Assembly: GCA_023974075.1 (NCBI GenBank)
Contig: CM043801.1
Span: forward strand, 35,109,419 to 35,173,418
DNA: 64,000 bases
Direction of reading: 5' to 3'
From: Chaenocephalus aceratus
Lineage: Eukaryota > Chordata > Actinopteri > Perciformes > Channichthyidae
This document shows positions 23,515 to 35,359 of this stretch, in pieces. The stretch's first letter is position 1. Every line of letters starts with the position of its first letter. The position numbers and the translations under genes were made by a program. The notes beneath the pieces are model-generated. The model saw nothing but the letters and a program-made list of their open reading frames with translations. It searched no databases and was not told where the DNA came from.

Positions 23515-24848
23515 ACATAAACCATGCCCAAGGCGGGCTAAACAGTTCATCGTCTCCGTCTCTACTATTTCTCTACTAGTGCAGCGATGAGGAAGCTGCC
23601 ATCCTTAACCAGTGTGCCTTGCTCGTGATTTACCAGAGTCTGTGCTGCCACGCACACAATGTTTCAAAGTGGTTGCTATGTTGCCCTTTATTTGTGTATG
23701 TTTGCGATAAGTGTGCGTCTTTACGCGATGCTGTTGGCCTTGCTGTTTGATATATATTGTGCCGCAGGCCCGCAGCACGTGACGGTTTGGTGTGCCCTCC
23801 CATGAACATCACACGCCCTACCTTTAGATTTGTTCTGGCGCCGGGTCTGGCCACAACCCCATTGTTTCCATAAGCTGGTGTTTACCAAGCCGTATATCAA
23901 ATGTAATGGGCCAGACGGGACTGTATTCTGTTTTTCTTCTTTGGCAACATTAAGTCAAGGGAAATCGTTTGCACCGATTTATTTTGTTGACGGAAACACT
24001 GCTCGCGTACATCTGACTCTGAATTGCACCCTCATTAAAGTCACCACTGTAGCCAGCATGTTCCCGGTCATCCAAACATCAGTTTAAAATGCAATGTATC
24101 AAATGTGTTCCAGTTTGTTTAGCAAGTGATTCGTATCCCCCATGTTCACAGCGCAGCTCGGAAACATGCTGGAGGTTCGAGTTGAGCTTACTATAAATAT
24201 GTTTCGGCTCCGATGCTCCATATTTGATCACAAACCTGTTCGTATGCAAAATAATGTCCGTTTTTATATGCAGGAACATTTCATTATATTACTGAACAAA
24301 GAAAAGGATATAACAAACGGCAGAGGACTATTCTTATCTGATGCTCGCTGATAGTTCACAGATCATTCCACTTTCATTCAACTTCTTTTCAGTAATGTTT
24401 AGTTTTGCAAGGTTATTGAAAAGCTAATTTGAGTTCCTGACATTTGAAATGTTCTGAAGGCATATCTTTAAAACCACTTTTCCTCAACCAATGAAATGAA
24501 GAATCACTTTAGTTATTGGATCTTCTGTACTTTAGAAACGTGCACAGGAATCCGTTAGCATCCGCTTTTGTTTTGTTTTGTTCCAGTCATTTCTTTGTGT
24601 TTCGCTTTAGTGTTCCGCCCATCGATCGACGGCAGAGAGAGAAATGTCACGGAGTCGCTGTGGATCAGCAGACTGGCCTTTCTGGAGACGTCTCATTAAC
24701 TTGGTCACGTTGCCATTTCCCTTTCTGTAATCACATCACACGCGTGTTTAGAGGTGAGTGCCACTTTACCCCAGAGTGGATCTCTCCTTCTGGAGTTAGT
24801 GAGCGCCGGATGAGCCGGGCATCTGCTCCGTGACGAAGCTTCACACAC
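23515..24848. other. Non-coding stretch, no gene seen
   Basis: Frames at 23830-24087, 24142-24351 and 24516-24833 (plus) show no recognisable domain. This could be degraded hAT interior continuing from 23510, but I cannot show it. Confidence 0.35.
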
Positions 24849-26455
24849 TTTAAAGGTCCCCTATTTTACTGCTTCTCATCAATTATTACAGGTCTCAGAT
24901 AAATACAAAACATGTCTCTGAAGTGTTTGGCTCCAAACCGATCATTGCAGCATACCCATAATCCCCTCTGTTTCAGCCCTGTTTCCAAAGTGCTGATTCT
25001 CTGTCTGTGACTTTAGATGAAGACAAGGAGCCCCTCCCCACGCCCCTCTGAGAGACATTTGGTTACAAGGAACTCAATGGTGCTCTAGAGGAGATTCAGG
25101 TGATAAGGGGGGGGGGGTTACCTTGTTGCTGATTGGCTAATGGTTACACAAGACAACACATCGTTATGACATCACAAAGTGGCCGAAATCTGATCAGCTC
25201 ATTTTCAAACAGGTTTTTATAGAAATGGATCAAAAAGAGAGAGAATCTTTGTTCCTGAAACTTTCAGAGTCTCTTTCCACAGAGGGGACACATGTTTGAT
25301 GAAGAGGAGACATGGAGAAGAGGGGACACATGTTGATGTAGAGGAGACATGGAGAAGAGGGGACACATGTTGATGTAGAGGAGACATGAAGAAGAGGGGA
25401 CACATGTTGATGTAGAAGAGACGTGAAGAAGAGGGACACATGTTGATGAAGAAGAGGCATGAAAAGAGGGGACACATGTTGATGTAGAGAAGAGACATGA
25501 AGAAGAGGGGACACATGTTGATGTAGAGGAGACATGAGAAGAGGGGACACATGTTGATGTAGAAGAGACGTGAAGAAGAGGGGACACATGTTGATGAAGA
25601 AGAGGCATGAATAAGAGGGGACACATGTGATGTAGAAGAGACATGAAGAAGAGGGGACACATGTTGATGTAGAAGAGACATGAAGAAGAGGGGACACATG
25701 TTGATGTAGAAGAGACATGAGAAGAGGGGACACATGTTGATGTAGAAGAGACATGGAGAAGAGGGGACACATGTTGATGTAGAAGAGACATGGAGAAGAG
25801 GGGACACATGTTGATGTAGAAGAGACATGAAGAGGGGACACATGTTGATGTAGAAGAGACATGGAGAGAGGGGACACATGTTGATGTAGAAGAGACATGA
25901 ATAAGAGGGGACACATGTTGATGTAGAAGAGACATGGAGAGGGGACACATGTTGATGTAGAAGAGACATGAAGAAGAGGGACACATGTTGATGTAGAAGA
26001 GACATGGAGAAGAGGGGACACATGTTGATGTAGAAGAGACATGAAGAAGAGGGGACACATGTTGATGTAGAAGAGACATGGAGAAGAGGGGACACATGTT
26101 GATGTAGGAGACATGGAGAAGAGGGGACACATGTTGATGTAGAAGAGACATGAAGAGAGGGGACACATGTTGATGTAGAAGAGACATGAAGAAGAGGGGA
26201 CACATGTTGATGTAGAAGAGACATGAAGAAGAGGGGACACATGTTGATGTAGAAGAGACATGAAGAAGAGGGGACACATGTTGATGTAGAAGAGACATGA
26301 AGAAGAGGGGACACATGTTGATGTAGAAGAGACATGGAGAAGAGGGGACACATGTTGATGTAGAAGAGACATGGAGAAGAGGGACACATGCTGATGTAGA
26401 AGAGACATGAAGAAGAGGGGACACATGTTGATGTAGAAGAGACGTGACCTTTAAA
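24849..26455. mobile_element. MITE with inverted TTTAAAGGTC ends, inflated by a minisatellite
   Basis: The ends are TTTAAAGGTCCCC at the left and GACCTTTAAA at the right, in inverted orientation. The unique left part (24849-25283) includes CATAATCCCCTCTGTTTCAG and GACATCACAAAGTGGCC. Everything from 25284 to near the right end is one minisatellite, so a small element seems to have grown by tandem expansion. Confidence 0.6.
25284..26445. repeat. 37-bp minisatellite, about 31 units
   Basis: The unit runs from GGGGACACATGTTGATGTAG through AAGAGACATGAAGAAGA (37 bases when whole). Units vary by GAAG/GGAG exchanges and small deletions. On the minus strand all three frames stay open across the array (frames of 419, 398 and 401 codons). 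Because 37 is one more than a multiple of three, each frame steps through the same cyclic peptide (segments such as LFYINMCPL and SSTSTCVPS). I regard these frames as by-products, not genes. Confidence 0.92.
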
Positions 26456-27895
26456 CCTTGTGGATGCACTTTCCAATGTGGAAACTAAAGCTCATGGTTT
26501 CTATTTGATAGCACCTTCGAGCCCATCAGCTCTCACCACGTTCTGCTGGAGCAGAGCCGTAAAGGGAGGATGTCTGCTTCGGAAGGAGCCAGGTGAGAAA
26601 TATATCTCTGACAGGATGAGCCTCAGCCCTTCCCGACAGATAAGGAGCGGATCTACAGAGCATGTGAGTTTTAAAAAGTAGATGTTCACAGCCTCGTTCT
26701 GAGAGACAGCGCAGCAGATGTTATCCTGCTGGTTACCACGGAGATCTCCTTTAGCGACCTGGAGCTCTTGTCACTCAGGTCAATCTTAATGGAGATCTGT
26801 CTCTCAGCGGCAGCGACCACGGAAGATACAAAGTCCCGTGGAGACAAAGGCCGCTGCAGAAGGTCGCTGAGCAAACATGTCCTCGTTCTGTAATCGCAAC
26901 ATGACTTGTTAACACCAACAACTGTTCATATATCCGACCTGCCACGTATAAAGCAGAGGTGTGTGTCTGCATGTGTAACGTCGGAATCACATCCGTCATG
27001 CCGCGTTGCCCACTTCCTCCTGCTGCAGCCGGAACGCGGCAAAGAAGGCGTCACGACATTAAAGGGTGCAACAAAGACTTGTTAAAAGCTTTGCACGGTT
27101 GGTCGAGAGTGAAAAGGTTTACCTGCATGACTGTACTTTGAACACAACGAAGGAAGATACTAGAATTAATTAAAAAAAAATGCAAATAGAAGTTTATAAA
27201 TACAAACAGTTGACAAAAACGCCCCGAGAACCCACAGGCATGGATGTAATGACTAAATAATACACATATTTACTTAATATAATGAAAAACTGCAACACAT
27301 ACAATTATCTTGCCGTCTTAAACTTTTTTCCTCGATACAACTGTTCACACCTCAAACTGCAGGGACAGTCATCGTGTTTTTCATCAAATTAAATAAACAA
27401 CAAACATGAAAAAGCCTGAAAAAAAGAGATCTCTTCGTCATCAAACTAATCTGTTTATGTTGCACCCTTTCAGCCACGACCAGCTCTCCCTGTGTGGCCT
27501 GTTCGCTCATTTGTTTCAAGTGTCCTTATCCACTGAGCCCTTTAGATGGTAGCTGAGTGACTGAGCGAGAAACTGCTCTTCAAGTACGGCTCAATAAGCA
27601 AAGCTCCGCGGGGTGGAGTGGCTGCTCTGCATGCAGAGTGAAGAGCAAGTCAACACACTCGGCCCACCTGTGTGTGAGCGCCGAGTCGGGGTTAAGAGCG
27701 GAGAGAGCTGTTGGCAACAGAGAGGGCTGTGGGGAGCGAAATCATCATGCAGCGCTGCGGGCGCGAGGCAGAGAGGAACCCCGTCGGCCTCCCACGTGAG
27801 TGTGTGTTCGAGTGTGTGTGTGTTTGAATAACAGGGGCGAGTGTAATTGCCATGCAGAGTCAGTAGCAAGAGACACAGAGGAGGTCTTGTCTGGA
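26456..27895. other. Non-coding stretch, no gene seen
   Basis: Several short overlapping frames, none with a domain. 27557-27869 is GC-rich and leads into TG repeats. Confidence 0.4.
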
Positions 27896-27912
27896 TGTAT
27901 GTGTGTGTGTGT

Positions 27913-27948
<36 letters not shown>
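27896..27948. repeat. (TG)n microsatellite
   Basis: TG dinucleotides interrupted once by GG. It flanks the repeat element at 27950. Confidence 0.95.
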
Positions 27949-27949
<1 letters not shown>

Positions 27950-28185
27950 ACTAGCATTACTATACTTGTGGGGACCTACATCTGTTTACATAGTCACGTG
28001 TGGGGACTCGCCTCCCTTATGGGGACAAATTGGAGGTCCCCATAAGGGGGATCATAATTGTAGGGTGAAGACTTGGTTAGGGTTAGGGTTAGGGTAGGCA
28101 TGTGGTGGTTATGGTTAAGGTTAGGATAAGTCTCCAGGAAATGCATGTAAGTCAATGTAATGTCCCCTGAAGTGATGTATACATG
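27950..28185. repeat. Dispersed repeat with telomere-like GGTTAG tract
   Basis: TGTGGGGACCTACATC, AAATTGGAGGTCCCCATAAG, then three TTAGGG-type units at about 28077-28095 and TTAAGGTTAGG, ending GTCAATGTAATGTCCCC. Short inverted GGGGACC/GGTCCCC motifs occur inside. TG repeats flank both sides. It looks like a widespread fish repeat in which the telomere-like tract is internal, not a true telomere. Confidence 0.6.
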
Positions 28186-28187
28186 GT

Positions 28188-28241
28188 ATGTGTGTGTGTG
28201 TGTGTGTGTTGTGTGTGTGTGTGGTGTGTGTGTGTGTGTGT
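28188..28241. repeat. (TG)n microsatellite
   Basis: Imperfect TG dinucleotide repeat directly right of the telomere-like repeat. Confidence 0.95.
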
Positions 28242-28244
28242 GCG

Positions 28245-28926
28245 CCCCTCTCATGTGACTCCATCCATGTTCTGCCGCTCACGTCTCCTCGCCCTCTGAG
28301 GCCTGATGTCTCTCGGCTGCTTGATGATGAATCCTAAATGAATGTAGACATCTTGTATGAATTAATGTATTCTGACATCTCATTAAGGAAACAGAGCCAT
28401 TGGAGGTTTGGAGAGCATGAGTCTAAATGCTGGCTTTGACACTCTTTGAAGTCTGAAGCATTTGAACAAGAAGTTATAAAGTTAATAAGATGTATCGTCT
28501 GGTGTGCAAGAACTTCATAATGAAAATCTCAATACCAGAAAACATCATGTGTTGCTTTCAATGTCTAACGGAGTCTATCATTTGTTTTTGGGCTGAAACG
28601 ATCACTTGATCAAAAGAAAACTAATCGAATCTGCTTTGAAGAACATGGAATGCCATTTAAGCCAAATTAAATAAATACATAAATAAATACATATATATAA
28701 ATAAATACTTATATATATAAATAAATACTTATCAATATGCCTATGAAATAAATTCTGAAATAAATCAATGAGGCAATACATTATGTATATTTACATTTAA
28801 ATACACATTTATTTATTTCAGGGGAGTTGTATTTCATAATGACACATTTCCACTTCTATGCAAATGGGGGGGCGTGGTTAGCTCACAGATCCAGACCAAA
28901 GCAACAGCACCACAACACTGACTCAA
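28245..28926. other. Non-coding stretch with ATAAATA-rich tract
   Basis: 28665-28740 is a simple (ATAAATAC)n-like tract. Nothing else is recognised. Confidence 0.5.
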
Positions 28927-29598
28927 AAGCCGCGTTCACACTGCGGTACTTTTCCCACAAGGTTCATGCAAACTCTTTAGTTCGCATGAACTAAGTACAG
29001 ATCGCGTTCACACCAGAATAAGTCCCTGGGGGTGGATTAGGCAAATGAAGCCGCTGACGTCCTTCTTCTTCTTCTGCTTTGGGTTTACTGGCAGGCCGCA
29101 AACCACTTCACGGCGTAAACTGCCGCCCCAAAGTCCCCGGCCGGAAGTCCCCGGAGTTGGGACTGGCTTCAGTAGAAGCTGTTGGGAGTCCCAGCAGCTT
29201 CTACTGAAGCCTTCCGAGTAAATCGCCAGAACGCCGACACCTCCTCATCTCCACTGCTCCCATGTTTTATTTGTGTTGTCATAAATTAGTCTCTCTGCGT
29301 TTCTGCGCTGGGCTAATGCTAATGCTATAATGCTAATGCGAGGATAATAAAATGGCGGCTTCACAAAACTTTTTGGGAGTTTTACGGGGCGTGGTTGCAA
29401 TCCGCCCAGCCAATCAGGAATATAGCTCTTTTCTCAAAAAAGAGCCGCTCGAAAGTCCCTGCTTTTAGCAGGGACTTTCGAGGGGGTAAAAAGGTTCGCA
29501 TGAACTACTTTAGTACCGGCTCTTTTGGTGTGAACGCGATCATGAACTAAGTTCGCATGAACCTTTGTGGGAAAAGTACCGCAGTGTGAACGCGGCTT
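28927..29598. mobile_element. Harbinger-like MITE, copy A
   Basis: Inverted ends AAGCCGCGTTCACACTGCGG and its complement at 29580-29598, with inverted arms extending about 100 bases (GTACTTTTCCCACAA, GTTCATGCAAACT, GATCGCGTTCACACC). The interior carries, on the minus strand, the beginning of the Myb/SANT-like ORF (CGCCAGAACGCCGACACCTC) interrupted by a foldback. It matches 37471-38151 closely and 17013-17440 more distantly. Confidence 0.75.
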
Positions 29599-30185
29599 AT
29601 AGCTCTTGTTTCACACTCCAGTACTCTTAAGTGGTTTGCAAACTGCCAATAAACCCAAACCGGTTCAAAGAACCGTCCTTGTACTTTCTGGTGCTTAACT
29701 GGTTCTTCTCTGGTTCTGAGTCCCGAGCCAGTTCCGGGCCACAGCCTGATTTAGCTCTGGTTCTTCCTGTTTCAGCCGCAGCGGAGCCGCCGGTTCAACA
29801 CCGAAAACCGGTTCTTAGCTGACCCCACTTGGCTGCCGGCAAGAACCAAGAACCACGCTCACGTGGGAAGGGGGCGAGATTACCTGAGCCATAATAACAG
29901 TTTATGGCGAGTACGGAAAATGAAGTTTGTAACAAGTAGTGGCGCTGAGCGAAGTGACGAGAACGCAACACACACTTATAAAGTCAGGCAACACTAACGA
30001 GGCTTCGTGTGGTTCTGTTTATTTGTACCTTACTTTGACCATCCGTTCACTGTTATCGATCTTGTGGAGGAGGCAGACTGTGTGTTTTGTATTATAGCAG
30101 CTATCAGAGGGAATCAATGCATGGGCTGCACAGCTTACTATGCAGCATCCTCTTGGTTCATCATCCAACATTATAATAAACTACC
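29599..30185. other. Non-coding stretch, no gene seen
   Basis: Contains several CCGGTTC/GAACCGG motifs (29659-29815) that suggest an old palindromic element, but no ends could be set. Confidence 0.35.
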
Positions 30186-30199
30186 ACTACATCCGAGAA

Positions 30200-30690
30200 C
30201 TGCGCTGCCCGCCTCCTCACCCACACCCGCTCCAGAGACCACATCACCCCGTCCTTCAAACCTGCACTGGCTCCCTGTCCGTCAACGAATACACTTCAAA
30301 GTCCTTCTGCTAAGGAGGGACTTAGCAGAAGGACCCCACCTCACCGACTTGATCCCCCACTACACCCCTCCCGCAGCCTTCGCTCATCAGAAAGCGAACC
30401 CCTCTCTATCCCCCACACGAACCAAGCTCCGAACCTGGGGGGACAGAGCTTCTCCATCGCTGCCCCCCCCCCCCCCCTCTGGAGCTCCCTTCCACAACAC
30501 ATCAGAGACTTGCACCGACCCCCCCACTTTCCAATACACACCTCTTCAGACTGGCTTTTAATTTTGAATTATGCTGTGCTGCTGTATTTATTTTATTATT
30601 TAAAAATTTATTTTATCACGTTTATCAAACCACTGTTAAAGCGTCTTTGAGCACCTGGAAAAGCGCTTTGAAATTAATGTATTTATTATT
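30200..30690 (+). pseudogene. L2-type LINE ORF2 C-terminus and 3' tail
   Basis: The plus frame that ends at 30561 includes SNLHWLPVRQRIHFKVLLL and HLTDLIPHYTP, then TKLRTWGDRA. These are hallmark peptides of the C-terminal end of fish L2/CR1-type reverse-transcriptase proteins (LHWLPVRQRI.FK, Y.P, TRGDRAF). A 3' UTR with AAGCGTCTTTGAGCACCTGG follows. The reverse-transcriptase core is missing, as expected for a 5'-truncated insertion. Frame changes occur upstream of codon WLPV. Confidence 0.75.
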
Positions 30691-30699
30691 TAACTAATT

Positions 30700-31060
30700 C
30701 ATATATATATATATATATATATCTGAATTAGGTATCGTTATTATATAATATCTATATAACTATAACAGATATATATCTATATATAGAGAGAGAGAGCAGG
30801 AGAGGAGGAGAGAGAGAGAGGAGAGAGACGAGAGAGAGAGAGGGAGAGAGGAGAGAGAGAGAGCGAGAGAGAGAGATGAGAGGGGGAGGTGGAGAGAGAG
30901 GAGAGAGAGAGAGAGCGGAGAGAGAGAGAGAGGAGAGAGAGAGAGAAGAGAGAGAGAGAGGAGGAGACGAGGAGAGAGAGAGGAGGAGAGAGAGGAGAGA
31001 TGGGGAGAGAGAGAGAGAGCGAGGAGAGAGAGGAGAGAGAGATGAGAGAGAGAGATTATA
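30700..31060. repeat. (TA)n then (GAGA)n low-complexity tract
   Basis: TA repeat at about 30703-30785, then about 270 bases of almost pure GAGAGAG with GGA interruptions. Open frames coding Arg/Glu runs (30876-31163) are artefacts of this tract. Confidence 0.95.
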
Positions 31061-31099
31061 TCAAATTATATTTTTGGAGTTGGATCCAGTTTCGTTTGT

Positions 31100-31282
31100 C
31101 CTGATGGTGTGTGACAGCATCTCGTGGTGTGTACAGTATGACAGCAGCTCAGTGTGTGTGTGACAGCAGCTCGGTTGTGTGTACAGTGACAGCAGCTCGG
31201 TGTGTGTGTGACAGCAGCTCGGTGTGTGTACAGTATGACAGCAGCTCGGTGTGTGTATGACAGCAGCTCAGTGTGTGTATCG
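31100..31282. repeat. Minisatellite of GACAGCAGCTCGGTGTGTGT units
   Basis: Seven or so tandem units sharing GACAGCAGCTC and TGTGTGTACAGTAT, with variable spacing. It ends at the inverted end of the next element. Minus-strand peptide frames across it are artefacts. Confidence 0.85.
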
Positions 31283-31285
31283 CTC

Positions 31286-31745
31286 CAACCCAGTCTCACA
31301 AAAAACGTGTAATAGCTACGTTGGTGACAGGGCCAAAGCATAGTATATTCACAAATAACCCTCTCAAGACGTGACATGGATGCAATATTTTGTAAAAAAA
31401 AAACATGGAGCTCAATAATCTTCGTAATATCTATCAAACTATGGATCCTACACTGGACGTAGATTCTAAAAGTATACACTTCTCGCTAGAAATGTAATCA
31501 AACAAATGTTAATGGCCAAACTATCATCAATTTAGGATTTTCCACTACAAATAAATCGGGTGTCCGCCATGTTTTTTTTTTCTCACTGGGAAAGTTTGCG
31601 ATCACGTGACATGGACACTGGTCGTTAGAAATGAACAGGACACAATATTGTATCCATGTCACGTCTGGAGAGGGTTACTTGTGAATATACTGCGTGTTGC
31701 CCCGTCGACCAACGCAGCTATTTCACGGTTTTTTGTGAGACTGGG
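31286..31745. mobile_element. MITE with long inverted arms (CCCAGTCTCACAAAA ends)
   Basis: The left end CCCAGTCTCACAAAAAACG and right end TTTTTTGTGAGACTGGG pair. Matching continues inward for over 100 bases through AGTATATTCACAA, TAACCCTCTC and ACGTGACATGGA. No coding region is present and no clear target duplication was found. Confidence 0.75.
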
Positions 31746-32778
31746 CTCATCGTCTGCCATGCAGCCAGAGCAGATATCAGCCTTATCAGCAGGACCACAA
31801 AGAGCTGAGGGTGAAGAGGAGCGGACGCTGAGGGGGGGGGGACCATTCCTCGGGGGGGAAAGCTAACGATTGTCCCCGCTGACGGAGTGTGACTCTGGGC
31901 CGGGGGGCGGTGCCACGACAGCCTCTCTGCGGAGGACCAGCAGCAGCAACAGCCACCGTGAAATGATCATTTAGGAAAGAAACCCCTCGTTCTCTACAGC
32001 CCGAGTTCACAGAATATTGATATAGTTAACTTTTACATTTAGGTTGATCAGAATTCAGAGCGGGGACTGCAAGGTCAATGTTGTGAAGGGGAAAAAATGA
32101 GAAAAAGTTTCCTTGTAGAAGTCTGGACCCTCAACTTGTTAAAATTAGGAATATATTACTGTATTAATGTAAAACACTTTAAATGGTGAGTTTAATATTC
32201 GGGTTGAGCCTGGTTCGTAACTGAAGACCACACTCCTCTAAACATCAACTGATTTTTACTTTTGAAAATATGAAGGCTAGTCTCTATTTAAAGAAATGCA
32301 AATGAATTATTATGTGAGCTTGTCCTTTTGGCCCATGCATACTGCCTCAATGTTTAGCGCTTGTTGTGCTATTGTCTGTAGCAAAACAATGACCAACTGT
32401 TGGCTGGCAAAAGTAAAGTATCAACCAATCAATCTTTAATTACATTTAATGAATGAATCAAGGAGAATAATATTAAGTCGAAGCCCCTATAACATTAGAA
32501 AATGCATTGTGATTGGCTAATGTCTTTCCCGTCAGTCAGTGCCTACCAGAGGAACAGTGTTTGTCCTGACCTCATGTACCGAGTGGAACTGGAGCGATGT
32601 AAAGTAGGGCGGTGCTCAAAAGGAGCATGCACACTCAGCAAAGCTTTTTCCTGATACATGAAGGTGACATATTGTGCGCCTTAACACTACACCTGTTTGT
32701 GACAGCTACCTCTGAATACTTCTATTTAAAAGAAACAATAGTTGGATCTGTAGGCTAACAGGTTGTTTTTTATGTAAG
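31746..32778. other. Non-coding stretch, no gene seen
   Basis: 31786-32010 is GC-rich with runs of G. Frames there show no domain. Nothing else is recognised. Confidence 0.4.
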
Positions 32779-32786
32779 CTCTATAT

Positions 32787-34796
32787 CAGGGGTCTTCAAC
32801 TAAAATTCAACGAGGTCCAGTTAGAGAAAATCTCCCCTTGCAAAGGTCCGGAACATCAAAATGTCTAACTTGCTTCATGAATTAGTGTGATATATATTGA
32901 AGTAGCTGCAGCTTTATCAACGTCTGCATGTAATCAACAACTGACTGCCAATCAAATAAAGAAAGTACAATTCATAAACAACAATATTTATTGTCAATTA
33001 ACATTAAATACTGTGGATATGTGTAATGTTCCTCTCGGGCTGCATTTACAAATAAAATAAATGAAATAGCTTTTGAAAATATGAGCATCTTAAAAGTGCT
33101 TAATTTTAGATAAATAAAATAAAGTGTAGCAGCAGCTTGAGAGTCCCTTTTTCTTTGTTAACCGTTTCACATCATGACTCAACAGTTTCAGACGATTATA
33201 GAACAACATCAGTCTTTACACATCATAACAAGTTAACAGTTTTAAAGTTTCTCTTTCTCCCTCTTATATTGCAGTCCCTCCCTCACTTTGTTTAAATTCA
33301 GTGTAAGAATTGAGCTCGAGCTTGTCCTGCCAGGAGTTTGTAAATCTGGGCCGACATGGTGTCAGGGCTACACATGCAGGTGCTCATTGGTTACAGTGAT
33401 GCAAACACAGGTATGGTGAAAAAAGAGAGAACTATTCGAAGCAGAAAAAAAACAGCGTAATATACCATCTGACAAAGGCCTGTGCTATAATGCTTCAATT
33501 AACTGGCTATTCTTTATAATATACTCAGATCAATAGGAGACAGAGATGTTAAGTTAAAAATCAAGGGTTTTTATTATTATTTACAGCAGGGGTGGGGAAC
33601 CTTTTTCCTTTCAATTTTTATAACATCCTCCGAGGGTCGTACAAATTATTGAACTCAACCTCTGCTTAAAAAACTAAAATCACAGCCCATTAATTTGGCC
33701 TTTCTTTCATTCTGTGCAAAGAAAAAGCAACCTCTGAATCCAGATATCTCACCATGACTCACGTATGCATGCATGTGCACGGTGTGACATGACCACCAAC
33801 ACAGAAAGATATGGACACAAGATGTGTGCAAATGTATTTAGTATCCTATCCATGTGAACATGATTTAAGTGGGGGGGGGACCTAACCTCCTCTAGGGGGG
33901 TCCGGGGGCATGCTCCCCCGGGAAGATTATTATTTTTTAAATATTGAAGTTAAAAGCATCAATGTGGTTCACTTTGAGAGCAACATTAAGAGATCTATGG
34001 AAACATCTCTCAACACCCATATGAAACAGAACTGTACGCATATTTTTCTTTTTGGATATTTTACAAATCACTCCCATTTTAAACTCTTTCTTGTTATTTT
34101 TAACAACTTTTTTGTTGCTGTCATATAGTATTTTATACCTGTTTTTCATTTAGTCTCATTAATAACTGTATTGATCATATCAAGGTGTGCCTTAACCTCA
34201 CTGAGCTGAGGTTATTTGAGCCTCTCAGGAGAGAGCTCTCTTCCACCTGGTTGTAGAAAAGCTCTTTAAATTCGTTAGCATAGCTAGCTAACCAGATGCT
34301 AATAAGAACAGATCGCCACTGTGCTTACAACTAAAGACACAGCCACGCAAACACTGCGGCATGTGTACGGCTCCTTATGGGTACTGCAATATTTGAAGGG
34401 CTGGAGCGGCGTTCCGGTGCTCTCTGTCAGCACTCCTTTCAGACGAGACATATACCACGGGAAGACACGTCACGCTCGTGTTGTGTTCATGAACCTGTCC
34501 TTGGCCAGGAAAAACAGGTACTCGCTTGTTTAATTATTTTTGCGGTCTAGATTTCTTCTTCTTTTTTGAAGTGAGAAGTTGTCCGTCAGTCAGACTGACG
34601 GACGGACTCCCCCCCCACACCCCCAAAACGAAAACTCTTCGGTTCTCCACGAATTACACAAGTCACCCAAATCAGCGTTAAAAAAGCGGGAGGCGCCGAA
34701 AAATTCCCTATTAATGTATTGATTATAGCTCCGGGTCCGTATAGGTCGGCGTCTGGGTCCGGATCCGGACCGCGGTCCGCCTGTTGCCGACCCCTG
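32787..34796. mobile_element. 2.0-kb hAT-type element with 8-bp target duplication
   Basis: Ends are CAGGGGTCTTCAACT and GCCGACCCCTG. The 8-bp direct repeat CTCTATAT lies at 32779-32786 and 34797-34804, the hAT signature. No transposase frame is present. The interior seems to contain other elements: a second hAT-like end (CAGGGGTGGGGAACCTTTTT at about 33587) and a copy of repeat C near 33868. It is therefore a non-autonomous or hollowed-out element. Confidence 0.85.
33868..33990. repeat. Dispersed repeat C, copy 2 (inverted)
   Basis: Reverse-complement match to 21853-22010: GGGGGTCCGGGGGCATGCTC and AGTTAAAAGCATCAATGTGG. It is nested inside the hAT at 32787. Confidence 0.55.
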
Positions 34797-34804
34797 CTCT
34801 ATAT

Positions 34805-35355
34805 ACTACATAGTTTGAGATGTAATACAGGCTGTAAACCAATTTAAATTAACAATAGTTACTGTGTACATAATAAGAAACAATGTTGATGAGAAAAAGA
34901 ATAGCTGACATCTTCTTTGAGGCATATTTAACATTCATATAACTTGATAAAGATCAGTGGCTTCAAATCAGACAGCTAAACTAAAACAGGAAGAGATTCA
35001 GACAGCAGGATTATTATTCTGATCACAGCTCTGAAATGAACTAAATGTAACTTCTGTGTTTGCATAATAGCTTCACCACAGCCTTTTTTAATACAAGATG
35101 TCTTCGCGGTATAATCCCCAGATATCACTCGGAGCTCCAAACTAATCCTCTACCTGTTCAGTGTATTTGTGTTGACCAATTATATCCAAATTAGGAAATA
35201 ATGGCTTTATTCCACAAGAGGAAAGTAATCTGATTTTAATGACTGGGCTCTTTTAAACCGTGACCTGATTCCCAGCCAACAAACACACACACGATACAAT
35301 TTGGATAACACTGCAGTGTTTCCCTTACAATGAAATATCGTCCGCCACAAAAAAA
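34805..35355. other. Non-coding stretch, no gene seen
   Basis: AT-rich sequence without recognisable features. Confidence 0.45.
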
Positions 35356-35359
35356 ATAA

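Noticed and set aside
25217..26476. Three overlapping minus-strand frames of about 400 codons
   Set aside because: They are produced by the 37-bp minisatellite and repeat one cyclic peptide. No domain or splice context supports a protein.
28077..28110. True telomere
   Set aside because: Only about three GGTTAG units, embedded in a dispersed repeat and followed by ordinary sequence.
30876..31163. Arg/Glu-rich frames
   Set aside because: Pure translation of a GA-repeat tract.
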